From Roseburia hominis A2-183 (lineage in GTDB: Bacteria > Bacillota > Clostridia > Lachnospirales > Lachnospiraceae): a stretch of 64,000 nt of DNA. Shown piece by piece: positions 18,372 through 26,002 of this stretch (the first letter of the stretch is position 1; each line of letters begins with the position of its first letter). The notes under the pieces were generated by a model that did no database searches, had not been told where the DNA came from, and saw nothing but the letters and a program-made list of their open reading frames with translations. The position numbers and the translations under genes were made by a program. The stretch is taken from contig NC_015977.1 in assembly GCF_000225345.1 (NCBI RefSeq), positions 2,897,501-2,961,500 of the forward strand, given 5' to 3'.

Positions 18372-19625
18372 TCAGGAATGATCGCTTGAAAAGCTTTCTT
18401 TTTCGATGCAAAAGACTGTCAAAAGAAACAGTAGTAAAATGACGCCGAGCAACAGTAAAACCGTCTTTAACCCCCACCGGTCTGCAAGTGCTCCCGCCAG
18501 CGGGAACAGCACAATCATGACGATGGAAAAGCACATGCTGTCGACCGAGATCAAGGTTGCCCTCTGCTCTGACGGAATCAGTGCGTTCAGGGAGTCCGAC
18601 TGGATCGGATACAACGCCGCGTTCGCAAATCCGGCACACATAAGAGCCGCTATCGCCACGCCCGCCTTCCCTGCTCCGTAGCAGAGTATTGCCCCCGCAA
18701 TGATAACCGTCTCCGGTATCAGGCACTTTTTCCCAAACCACCGGTACATTTTTTCACTGACGAGAGCACCAAGGCAGGAAGCGCCTCCCACGAGCAGCAT
18801 AATAACACTGATCTGCACTTTATTGTAACCGAGATCCGCGAAATATTGCTGGCTGTAGAAAAACAGCAGCGTGTGCGCCGCAAAAACGACAGAATAGAAG
18901 CCGATGATTTTTCCGATTCTGACATCCTTTTGCAGGATACACGCACTGACTGCAAAATGATGCTTCACGGTCTCCCGGATCGTTCTCTGTGCCGGAGTTC
19001 CTTCCGCCGCATCTTCCACACCCTCCCCGGCCGTATCAGCTGCCTCACCGCACTGCGTCGGCTCCGCCATCCACAGTACCGGCAGCAATGCCAGCACCGC
19101 AATCACAACACATGCCGCATAGCACCAGAAATAGGAGAATTCTGCCAGCGCACCGCCGGCGACCGTCGCAAGCCCCTGCGCCACTTCGATCAGCACATTG
19201 AGTCTTCCATAGACACCCATGTAGTGTTCTTCCTGCCCCAGGCACTTCATGCTGTCATATACAAGCGCTTCCTCCGAGCCGGAGTTTAAATTATTTCCAA
19301 GTGCCTGTACGACAAAGCTTACCGCAAAACACCCGAAACTTTTTGAGAACAGCATGATCACGCAGGAAACCGCGATGCAGATGTTGCTCAAAATCATGCA
19401 ACGTTTTCTGCCCAACAGATCGGCTGCAGCCCCGGAAGGAATCTCACACACAATGCTTGTCGCATGGTAAATTCCCTCCAGTAGTCCGATCTGTGCCAGG
19501 TGCATCCCGCAATATGCGAGATACAGCACCCAGATCGAGCTTTGCATGTTCATATTGGAAAGAAACGTATGGACATAGTCCAGCCCAACATTTCTCTTAA
19601 GTCGAAGATTCTGTTTTTCGTTCAT
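18372..19625 (-). CDS. MFS multidrug-type efflux transporter
   Basis: A 417-residue major facilitator with about 12 membrane helices and a charged central loop (about residues 190-220). Helix 2-3 carries the signature GAAADLLGRKRCM, the MFS motif A, and a second copy ADRWGLKTVLL lies near helices 10-11. The start is the ATG at 19625 after AGAGGAATTACAG; upstream codons overlap no gene and have no site. The gene is preceded by a 34-codon leader peptide and a strong terminator (19666-19849), so its expression is probably induced by a translation-blocking compound. The substrate is not known. Confidence 0.8.
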   Translation of the reverse strand: MNEKQNLRLKRNVGLDYVHTFLSNMNMQSSIWVLYLAYCGMHLAQIGLLEGIYHATSIVCEIPSGAAADLLGRKRCMILSNICIAVSCVIMLFSKSFGCFAVSFVVQALGNNLNSGSEEALVYDSMKCLGQEEHYMGVYGRLNVLIEVAQGLATVAGGALAEFSYFWCYAACVVIAVLALLPVLWMAEPTQCGEAADTAGEGVEDAAEGTPAQRTIRETVKHHFAVSACILQKDVRIGKIIGFYSVVFAAHTLLFFYSQQYFADLGYNKVQISVIMLLVGGASCLGALVSEKMYRWFGKKCLIPETVIIAGAILCYGAGKAGVAIAALMCAGFANAALYPIQSDSLNALIPSEQRATLISVDSMCFSIVMIVLFPLAGALADRWGLKTVLLLLGVILLLFLLTVFCIEKESFSSDHS

Positions 19626-19665
19626 CTGTAATTCCTCTTTTCTTTTTATTGTTATCAATAAAATG

Positions 19666-19705
19666 AAAAAACAGCCCGATCCCACACCTTTGCGAGATCA
19701 AACTG
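19666..19705 (-). terminator. Attenuator terminator before the MFS gene
   Basis: On the minus strand a 14-bp stem (5' arm CAGTTTGATCTCGC, G-U pairs allowed, with the 3' arm ending GGGATCGGGCTG) is followed at once by six T. It lies 40 nt before the MFS start and after a leader ORF, so it would end transcription unless disrupted. Just upstream, 19709-19720 is complementary over 12 nt (one G-U) to leader codons at 19767-19778. Confidence 0.7.
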
Positions 19706-19744
19706 TTTCGGAATTACTGCCGCATTTTTCTTTGTACAGAAACG

Positions 19745-19849
19745 CTAAACCTTCTTAAAAAAGGGCGCAGTAATCCCGTACACGCGAAAAATATCTGTTT
19801 TTGACAATGCACTGCTGCTGCAGACCGGTGCATAACCCAGACCGTTCAT
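19745..19849 (-). CDS. 34-residue leader peptide of the MFS gene
   Basis: An ATG at 19849 with AAAGGAGG 7 nt upstream opens a 34-codon frame (MNGLGYAPVCSSSALS at the N-terminus, ending APFFKKV) that stops at 19745. Its later codons can pair with the segment directly before the attenuator terminator. The strong ribosome-binding site, short length and position match leader peptides of ribosome-mediated attenuation upstream of antibiotic-resistance genes. The peptide itself is not one I recognise. Confidence 0.6.
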   Translation of the reverse strand: MNGLGYAPVCSSSALSKTDIFRVYGITAPFFKKV

Positions 19850-20087
19850 CCTGCGTCCTCCTTTCTTTTCCTCAAAATCCAATTCAGTATACGTCAATTT
19901 CTATCTGCTTGTCAATCCCACGCACTGACCTCTTCCTGGTGCTCTCCCCGCCTCGTCATACACGTCATAGGAATCTGTCCACGAAAACACTCTCTGTTTG
20001 ATCAATAACCGCATATTTCCTATCTTCTCCATACCATGACCGGCGTATACATCAATGCAATACGGATGCAGCAACACCTTAACATTT

Positions 20088-20600
20088 TTACTCTTCTAAA
20101 CTTTCCTTCATTCTGCCAAGCAGACCTGATTTTTTCAGCGGCAGCGTAATAATAATAGCAATGAGTGTTCCACCGCAGGTACTAATCAGGAACGGAACAA
20201 CAAACGTAAATAGCGCCGCTGCTTTATTCCCCATGACAAGATATGCCACCGGATAAGAAAGCATTCCGCCAATGATTCCGGTTCCTGCCACCTCGCCGAG
20301 ATAGGCAAACGGAAGTTTCTTCCCGTACTTATAAAGAAGTCCGCCAAGCAATGCACCGCACATGCTTCCCGGGAATGCCAGCGGACTTCCCAGTCCCAGC
20401 AGATTACGGATCAGCGACGCAATAAAAGCCTGTGCCAACGCCCACCATGGTCCTACGGTAACCGCGCATAAAACATTTACCAGATGCTGTACCGGTGCGC
20501 ATTTGGAACCGAATACCGGGAAGGAAAACAAGCTTCCCACCACTGCTACCGCTGCTAAGATTGCTGTGACCGTCAATTTCTTTAAATTCAGTTTCTTCAT
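20088..20600 (-). CDS. thiW: ThiW, thiamine-precursor ECF substrate-binding protein
   Basis: A 170-residue membrane protein with about five to six helices and the ThiW hallmark start LKKLTVTAILAAVAVVGSLFSFPVFGSKCAPVQ seen as KCAPVQHLVNVLCAV near residue 33. ThiW is the predicted S component of an energy-coupling-factor importer for the thiazole precursor of thiamine. It follows cytX by 3 nt in a TPP-controlled operon, so the operon covers uptake of both thiamine halves. The shared ECF ATPases would be encoded elsewhere. Confidence 0.85.
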   Translation of the reverse strand: MKKLNLKKLTVTAILAAVAVVGSLFSFPVFGSKCAPVQHLVNVLCAVTVGPWWALAQAFIASLIRNLLGLGSPLAFPGSMCGALLGGLLYKYGKKLPFAYLGEVAGTGIIGGMLSYPVAYLVMGNKAAALFTFVVPFLISTCGGTLIAIIITLPLKKSGLLGRMKESLEE

Positions 20601-20603
20601 TTT

Positions 20604-21800
20604 TCATCCTCTTTTCCTGTTGTGTGATGCCCCCGCAGCTTTTTCCACAATCAGGCAGAGAATGACTGTGATCACCATATCCGGCAGTGTATTTCCGACC
20701 GGTGTATCTACCTGCATCAATATGCGGTAAATCATAAAACCGGCAAGCCATACCACCAGATTACGCCACTGGAAAGCAGATTTTTCGGCATCTGCCTTCT
20801 TTAAAATGAAATAATCTGCGATCTGTACTGCGATCATCGGAGCAAAAACAGAACCGATCAGATATAAAAAGTTTGTAATGTTATCCATGGGATACACAAT
20901 CGCTGCAGCCGTTCCGATCACGGTAACAACGATCGCCGCCCATTTTTCCTGAATCTTTGAAGAAATGGAAACACTGGAAACTCCTGCGGAGTAAGCATCC
21001 AGAAAGGTGGTTGTAACCGTGGAAAATACAATAATAAGAAGTCCGACAACGCCAAAACCGGTTTTTAACATAATCTGTGCAATGTCATATTCACCGGTAA
21101 AAATAGCCGCTCCCATGCCGATCATGTACATAAAAATGCTGACCAGACTGTAGACAAGCACACTGGCAAGTGTTGCTGCAAACGGCTTTTCTGCTTCTCT
21201 TGTATAATCGCTGATAAGCGGCAGCCAGGAAAGCGGCATTGCTACCGCAAGTTCTACCGCCGCACCAAACGTCATTGTGTCATCACTTGCTGTAATCAGC
21301 ATCACAAAATCTGAATTAAAAAAGATCTCTTTAAATAGTACCAGTGACAAAATAAAAAGTGCTGTCATGGCAACCGTATTTAGCCTGCCGAGATTGGTCA
21401 GCCCAATGAAAATCCAGACAATAATCAGAACACCAATGACGAGCGCCCACACCCAGTTTCCAATATGTAACACACCATCCGCTGCAAGTGCGCCGTCATA
21501 GATCATGATCGCCGTCCATCCAACAAGCTGCAACACATTTAATACGGCAAAAAGAAGGCTTCCCTTCTCGCCGAAGCTCATTTTTACAGTTTCCATGGCG
21601 CTTTTGCGCTCTTTCGCTCCGATCATTCCTGCCGCAAACATCATAAGACCGCCGATCAGATGACCAAGCAGGATTGCTGCCATTGCTTTTCCAATACCGA
21701 GCGGTGCAAAATAGGTACCTGTCAGTATTTCCGCCAGAGATACGCCTGCGCCAAACCAGATTAGTCCGTTTGAAAAAACGGAAGTTCTCTTTTTATTCAT
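20604..21800 (-). CDS. cytX: CytX, hydroxymethylpyrimidine permease (NCS1 family)
   Basis: A 398-residue transporter with about 12 helices of the nucleobase:cation symporter-1 family. Marks are WFGAGVSLAEILTGTYFAPL in helix 1 and MPLSWLPLISDYTR near residue 200, typical of CytX. It is predicted to import HMP, the pyrimidine precursor of thiamine. It overlaps thiD by 4 nt and lies 3 nt from thiW, under the TPP riboswitch. Confidence 0.85.
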   Translation of the reverse strand: MNKKRTSVFSNGLIWFGAGVSLAEILTGTYFAPLGIGKAMAAILLGHLIGGLMMFAAGMIGAKERKSAMETVKMSFGEKGSLLFAVLNVLQLVGWTAIMIYDGALAADGVLHIGNWVWALVIGVLIIVWIFIGLTNLGRLNTVAMTALFILSLVLFKEIFFNSDFVMLITASDDTMTFGAAVELAVAMPLSWLPLISDYTREAEKPFAATLASVLVYSLVSIFMYMIGMGAAIFTGEYDIAQIMLKTGFGVVGLLIIVFSTVTTTFLDAYSAGVSSVSISSKIQEKWAAIVVTVIGTAAAIVYPMDNITNFLYLIGSVFAPMIAVQIADYFILKKADAEKSAFQWRNLVVWLAGFMIYRILMQVDTPVGNTLPDMVITVILCLIVEKAAGASHNRKRG

Positions 21801-22597
21801 CCTTTGTACTCTCCTTCGACTGCAAATGCATGGTTCATGGGACCGCTTCCTTTTCCAAGGTCAAGCATGGCGGCAAGTGCGCCGGAAATGTAATTTTTGG
21901 CATACCTGACGGAAGTTTCTAAGTCCCTTCCCTTTGCAAGATTCGATGCAATCGCCGAAGAAAGCGTGCAGCCTGTTCCATGGGTATTGGGGTTGTCAAT
22001 TCTCTTCCCGTGAAACCATACCGTTTCTTTTTCTTTCTGGAAAAGAAGGTCGTTGGCATCGTTTAACTGATGTCCTCCCTTTAATAAAACTGCACAGCCT
22101 AAGGTGTTACAGATGATTTCTGCTGCTTTTTCCATATCTGCTTCTGTTTTAATCTCCATTCCGGAAAGAACTTCTGCTTCCGGGATATTCGGAGTGATAA
22201 CAGTTGCAAGGGGCAATAATTTACTTTTCAATGTGCCGATGGCATCCTCGCTGATAAGCCTTGCTCCACTCGTTGCCACCATGACAGGATCTACCACAAT
22301 ATTTTTTGCGTGATACTCTGTCAGTTTGTCCGCAATCGTCTCAATCAGTTCACTGGATGAGACCATTCCGGTCTTTACTGCATCCGGATAAATATCCGTA
22401 AAAATACTGTCCAGCTGCTCTGCCAAAAATTTGGGAGTTACTTCCATAATATCTGTTACGCCGGTCGTATTCTGGGCAGTCAAAGCCGTGACCGCACTCA
22501 TCGCGTATACGCAGTTGGCGGTCATTGTCTTAATATCTGCCTGGATGCCGGCGCCTCCACTGGAATCACTTCCAGCGATTGTTAATGCTGTGTACAT
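21797..22597 (-). CDS. thiD: Hydroxymethylpyrimidine/phosphomethylpyrimidine kinase
   Basis: A 266-residue ribokinase-fold enzyme that phosphorylates HMP twice to give HMP-PP for thiamine phosphate synthesis. Seen are the N-terminal ALTIAGSDSSGGAGIQAD, the VVDPVMVATSG strand near residue 102, VLLKGGHQ, and the anion-hole signature NTHGTGCTLSSAIA. It is first in the operon, about 110 nt after the riboswitch terminator; AGGAGGATTTT precedes the ATG at 22597. Length is normal for ThiD. Confidence 0.92.
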   Translation of the reverse strand: MYTALTIAGSDSSGGAGIQADIKTMTANCVYAMSAVTALTAQNTTGVTDIMEVTPKFLAEQLDSIFTDIYPDAVKTGMVSSSELIETIADKLTEYHAKNIVVDPVMVATSGARLISEDAIGTLKSKLLPLATVITPNIPEAEVLSGMEIKTEADMEKAAEIICNTLGCAVLLKGGHQLNDANDLLFQKEKETVWFHGKRIDNPNTHGTGCTLSSAIASNLAKGRDLETSVRYAKNYISGALAAMLDLGKGSGPMNHAFAVEGEYKG

Positions 22598-22704
22598 AAA
22601 ATCCTCCTCTGCATTAATTTTATATAGCGACCTAAGGTGGTGCCCCCAATCTGCCGCTGTGATATATCATTTTTCTTACTGCTGCCTTATCGGCGCAAAC
22701 GGCC

Positions 22705-22742
22705 AAAAAAAGTGCAGGAACCCAACGCAAAGATTCCTGCAC
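22705..22742 (-). terminator. Riboswitch-controlled terminator
   Basis: On the minus strand GTGCAGGAA pairs with TTCCTGCAC across an 18-nt loop and is followed by seven T. It lies between the TPP aptamer and thiD, so TPP binding probably promotes termination. Confidence 0.75.
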
Positions 22743-22766
22743 AAATAACTCTTGTGACTTATTATC

Positions 22767-22843
22767 TCCCTACGTTGGCATTATCCAAATCAGGTTCTGG
22801 GTTAAAGCATCCGCTTACTCTCAGCCCGCCGTGCGAGCACCCC
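22767..22843 (-). promoter_or_regulatory. TPP riboswitch (THI element)
   Basis: The minus strand shows the conserved TPP aptamer landmarks in order: GGGGTGC, GGGCTGAGA, GGATGCTTTAACCC, AACCTGATTTGGATAATGCC and ACGTAGGGA. Spacing is standard. It controls thiD-cytX-thiW, repressing uptake and salvage when TPP is plentiful. Confidence 0.95.
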
Positions 22844-22893
22844 GTTTTCATTATCCTTATCACTTCTGTAATGGTCTGTTTTATAACAGCTTT

Positions 22894-22921
22894 ATTATAC
22901 ACGCCTGTTTTCAAAATGCAA
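22894..22921 (-). promoter_or_regulatory. Promoter of the thiamine operon
   Basis: On the minus strand TTGCAT and TATAAT are separated by 16 nt, placed about 50 nt before the TPP aptamer. Confidence 0.55.
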
Positions 22922-23005
22922 GCTTTTTGTTCTGTGCTTTTCTGAAATTATCACAAATCCAGCTACATAGCCACATCAGATATTTTGCTATTTCCCAGCT
23001 CATTT

Positions 23006-23692
23006 TTAATATTCCGACAAAATCTGTAGTCCCATTACAATAATCCACATATATGCACAGGTCTTCGGAATCATTAATAGTCCTACTTTTGGTTTTGTTT
23101 TACTGAATAACGTTACTGGAAGATAACAGCCAAATGAAATAATAATAGCCGCAGCCATCCTTGTCATATGATATCCATAGGTATTTCCCGAAATTAAATA
23201 TAAAATAATTATCCCTGTACCAGTAACTGCAAAAACTGTATTTCTGATAATAGATAATCTCATATTTCCTTCATCTGTGCACCAGTTGTTCTGCGGGAAC
23301 AGGCATATCACAATTCTGACAACCGCTGATATCCATACAACAACTTCAATTACCACCGGTATTTTAAATTCCGGAAATGTAAGCTTCCAGATATACATCA
23401 AAATAATATAAAATACTGTCATTGTAACAGACGATACCTGCAGTCCGATTCCCAGCTGCCGCTTTATTTTATCATTACTTCCACGTACTGCCCTGATAAT
23501 TCTCGGTACCAGATGAAAAGCATCCCCTCCGCAAAGTGTCAATGTTAATATTCCATAAAGAATAAATAACATATTTCCCTTTGAAAATATGAAAAAAAGC
23601 ATTGCAGCAACCAGATCAAAAGTCAAATACGCTGCATCAAATATTGCTTCCATCACATCTGGGATCTGTGGTTTGTAATTGTTTTCTTTCAT
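23006..23692 (-). CDS. Membrane protein of unknown function
   Basis: A 228-residue protein with about seven hydrophobic helices (first near residues 25-60, last ending MGLQILSEY). Charged loops such as RAVRGSNDKIKRQ lie between helices. No known family was recognised. It is the last gene of a probable minus-strand operon: lipoproteins, MarR, a 38-residue membrane peptide, then this gene, whose ATG lies 2 nt after the peptide's stop. Confidence 0.55.
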   Translation of the reverse strand: MKENNYKPQIPDVMEAIFDAAYLTFDLVAAMLFFIFSKGNMLFILYGILTLTLCGGDAFHLVPRIIRAVRGSNDKIKRQLGIGLQVSSVTMTVFYIILMYIWKLTFPEFKIPVVIEVVVWISAVVRIVICLFPQNNWCTDEGNMRLSIIRNTVFAVTGTGIIILYLISGNTYGYHMTRMAAAIIISFGCYLPVTLFSKTKPKVGLLMIPKTCAYMWIIVMGLQILSEY

Positions 23693-23694
23693 CG

Positions 23695-23811
23695 TTAGTC
23701 CTGCCCCTTTTTCATCAATCGGCTGTAAAACAAATAATTTCTGGTAAAAATAACTCCTGCTATCATCCAGACAATGCCTGCAATCAACAGTAATGTTTTT
23801 TCTTTACACAA
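23695..23811 (-). CDS. Small single-helix membrane peptide
   Basis: A 38-codon frame from TTG at 23811 to TAA at 23695 encodes a peptide with one hydrophobic helix (LLLIAGIVWMIAGVIF) and a basic tail (SRLMKKGQD). It fits tightly between the original MarR stop (23815) and the next ATG (23692), which suggests translational coupling. The start codon is weak, so it is a plausible but unproven gene. Confidence 0.4.
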   Translation of the reverse strand: MCKEKTLLLIAGIVWMIAGVIFTRNYLFYSRLMKKGQD

Positions 23812-23814
23812 AAT

Positions 23815-24265
23815 TTAGTTCTCATTTGCATTCTCCCTGTAGTCTCTCAAATGTTCTTCTGCATTGTTACAGATCTTATCAAATACATTGATACACATAT
23901 GTATTTCTTCTTCTGTCAACCCGCTTAATACATTTTTGGCGAACTTTTTTTTGTGCATTTATTCCGGCTTCCACAATCAACTCTGCCTTGTCTAATAAAA
24001 CAATTTCAATATGCTTTTTATTATCTTCGCTTTGTATTCTTTCAATCAGACCTTCATTTTCCAATTTTTTCAGTGAAGTTGATACATGGGATTTTGTTGA
24101 TTTCCTCACCTTTACAATCTCTGCTGCGGTATTATGCTGTGGATTGTTATGTAAAAACATCAGTATATCATATTCCATCTGTGTTAACCCGTACCGGTCG
24201 CATACCTCGCCGGATAACAGTTCATAATATCCTGTAATTGTTTTATGTTTATCCCAGAAATACAT
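23815..24265 (-). pseudogene. MarR-family regulator with a frameshift in an A8 tract
   Basis: From the ATG at 24265 the frame encodes a MarR-type winged helix (EYDILMFLHNNPQHNTAAEI, STKSHVSTSLKKLENEGLI, IQSEDNKKHIEIVL). After NAQKK the annotated frame turns basic and stops at 23879. Removing one A from the run of eight at about 23945-23953 restores FAKNVLSGLTEEEIH and a helical tail ending RENANEN at 23815, the normal MarR C-terminus. The dimerisation helix is therefore lost in the sequence as given. It may be a true mutation, slippage-based variation or a sequencing error. A perfect palindrome sits just before the start. Confidence 0.7.
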
Positions 24266-24275
24266 CTCAACCCCG

Positions 24276-24307
24276 CCTATAATCGTTCTATTTAGAACGA
24301 TTATAGG
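24276..24307. promoter_or_regulatory. 14-bp perfect palindrome, likely MarR operator
   Basis: CCTATAATCGTTCT (24276-24289), ATTT, AGAACGATTATAGG (24294-24307). It overlaps the stop of the DUF4300 gene and lies about 10 nt before the marR ATG, so binding would block marR transcription. It lacks a T run, which argues against a terminator. Confidence 0.6.
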
Positions 24308-25187
24308 GTATTTTTTCTGCCATGTCAATATTTTTCTTTAACGTTCCAATATATTCTCCATTATTATATACAAATGGTCCGGCTTCCCCCTCTTCTCCGA
24401 AGTATTCCGCTCTTAATGACATGATATTGAGCAATTCATCTACAGTATGCACTTTTGTCGCCTGATAGGGCTGTTCAAAGGCGATCTTTTCTACAAATAA
24501 ATAATAGTCACTGTACTTTATCAGTATGCCGGTATGCCCTACGAAAACAACCTCAGAATACGGGTCATATATCACGATACTAAGAAGAGATATCCTGTCA
24601 CTATTTATTTGAAATCCATGATATTTCCAGCTGTCGGAAAACACAGTTTCCGGAGAGTTGCCCTCTGTTACACGCTTTTCGCCATAGAGTGTAGTAAACA
24701 TATCCCTATTCTTTTTTATGATTTCATATCTGTCCACGTTATCTATCGCTTCCGTGTCAAACATTAAATATGTGCCTGTATAATTGCTTTCTGTTGACTC
24801 CGAGCAAAGCATCCCATCCAGCAAAAGGAACGCTGTCATCCTGCAGTCAGCGTCTGAATAATCATGATTCTGTTCCCAGCCATCCATACATTTTACAATA
24901 TCTGCTTTCATCTTCGCAGGATCTGACCAGGCATCCTCCAGCTTTGCATTCTTCCCCGCAGAATCCGCAAAATCGACCACCCACTCCTGAAATAAATCTA
25001 CATGGGAAGCTCCTGCAGCGTCCAGTTCCCTGCAGATCCCGGTAATGGAAGCCTTCCCGCCCATATAAGTTGCGGCAGGTATCTTCTGTTTCTGTACATT
25101 TTCTGCACAGGCTCCCAGTATCGCAGATGCGAGTATAATAACCGCCAGTAATTCAGTCGCTTTTCTGGCCTTATTGTGCCTTTTCAA
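24288..25187 (-). CDS. DUF4300-like lipoprotein
   Basis: A 299-residue secreted protein: basic start, hydrophobic helix and lipobox ILGAC near residues 23-27, so it is anchored to the outer face of the membrane. The body (ASHVDLFQEWVVDFA, YLMFDTEAID, VVFVGHTGILI, YLFVEKIAFEQPYQATK) fits the DUF4300 family, whose function is unknown. Start: TTG at 25187 with GAGGTAATATC upstream, overlapping the preceding lipoprotein gene by 17 nt. Confidence 0.7.
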   Translation of the reverse strand: MKRHNKARKATELLAVIILASAILGACAENVQKQKIPAATYMGGKASITGICRELDAAGASHVDLFQEWVVDFADSAGKNAKLEDAWSDPAKMKADIVKCMDGWEQNHDYSDADCRMTAFLLLDGMLCSESTESNYTGTYLMFDTEAIDNVDRYEIIKKNRDMFTTLYGEKRVTEGNSPETVFSDSWKYHGFQINSDRISLLSIVIYDPYSEVVFVGHTGILIKYSDYYLFVEKIAFEQPYQATKVHTVDELLNIMSLRAEYFGEEGEAGPFVYNNGEYIGTLKKNIDMAEKIPYNRSK

Positions 25188-25533
25188 CAGATATTACCTC
25201 TCCCTCAAACGGATCTACCTCTGAAATTGTTCCGGTATATCTTACAGTCACAGTATCTCCGTTGCTGACATTCTCCAGTCCTTCCGGCTTTTCCTCAAAA
25301 GTAAAGCTATATGGTGTATCATTCTCATCTGTAACGACAAACATGAAATCTTTTATCTCATCAATCGTTCCGGTCACTTCTTTTTCTTCTGTTGTTCCTT
25401 CCTGTTTTCCCTCTTCGCTATTGCTTATTGCAGTATTATCCTGCTTCATCCCGGACTGTCCACAGCCGCCAAATAATCCAGCACAGCACATCACGCAAGC
25501 CACAATCATAATTATTTTTTTCTTCATCTTCAA
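25171..25533 (-). CDS. Small lipoprotein of unknown function
   Basis: A 120-residue lipoprotein with signal KKKIIMIVACVMCCAGLFGGC (lipobox LFGGC), an acidic Ser/Glu-rich linker and a small beta-rich domain from about residue 52 (VTGTIDEIKDFMFVVTDEN, YSFTFEEKPEGL, VTVRYTGTISEV) that resembles OB-like secreted domains. It precedes the DUF4300 gene and overlaps it. Function unknown. Confidence 0.65.
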   Translation of the reverse strand: MKMKKKIIMIVACVMCCAGLFGGCGQSGMKQDNTAISNSEEGKQEGTTEEKEVTGTIDEIKDFMFVVTDENDTPYSFTFEEKPEGLENVSNGDTVTVRYTGTISEVDPFEGEVISVEKAQ

Positions 25534-25659
25534 TCTACCTCATTTCTTATTATTCGTACTCTGTGAATACTTTTCAAAAGATTACCTTAGTCTTTCATTA
25601 ATGTAAATAGTATGATTCCAAAATTAAAGAAATATTCATTTTTTGCCGCCTGTAGCCGA

Positions 25660-25780
25660 GTTTTCAATATCACGGAAAGTGCATTCATAAATACCGTTTT
25701 CCCCATAATCCTGCCACCCGCTTCCCACTATCTGGGCGCGTTCGGGACTTGCACCCGTCAGAGCGCCCATGGCGCGCAAA
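25660..25780 (-). other. Possible group II intron 5' fragment
   Basis: The minus strand reads GCGCGCC near 25778, then CTGACGGGTGCAAGTCCCG and GAACGCGCCCAGATAGTGGG. The GGGTGCAAGTCCCG hairpin and GCGCC elements resemble domain I of bacterial group II introns. No reverse transcriptase or domain V/VI is present downstream, so it would be a remnant. A structural search is needed to confirm it. Confidence 0.35.
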
Positions 25781-25782
25781 CT

Positions 25783-25814
25783 AAAAAAAGAACCGATTTC
25801 TCGATTCCTTTTTT
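25783..25814. terminator. Bidirectional intrinsic terminator
   Basis: GAACCGA-TTTC-TCGATTC is flanked by A7 on the left and T6 on the right, so it can act in both directions. On the minus strand it ends transcription from the integrase gene. Confidence 0.7.
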
Positions 25815-25948
25815 CAGCTCCTGCTGATTTCTTTACAAATTCAATTTTTCTTTTTGCATTATCTACAACTGGAATTTATATAATTATTCCTCTAACTTTC
25901 CCCATTTTATAGGCTTTCCCGCCTGTCCATTAGTGAAATGATATGTAG

Positions 25949-25998
25949 TTTCCCTTATTTTTGCCCTTATGAGATAATCACAAGGGAAATAAGGGAAA
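25949..25998. repeat. Left-end integrase arm-site-like repeats
   Basis: TTTCCCTTATTTTTGCCC (25949-25966) and CAAGGGAAATAAGGGAAA (25981-25998) form opposed AAGGGAAA motifs just past the integrase stop. Nearly the same paired pattern recurs at 37282-37360, which suggests these are the two ends of one integrating element. Confidence 0.5.
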
Positions 25999-26002
25999 TT
26001 TT

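Noticed and set aside
25741..25780. tRNA gene on the minus strand
   Set aside because: The GGGTGCAAGTCCCG segment resembles a T arm, but no acceptor stem, anticodon arm or CCA-compatible end can be drawn around it.
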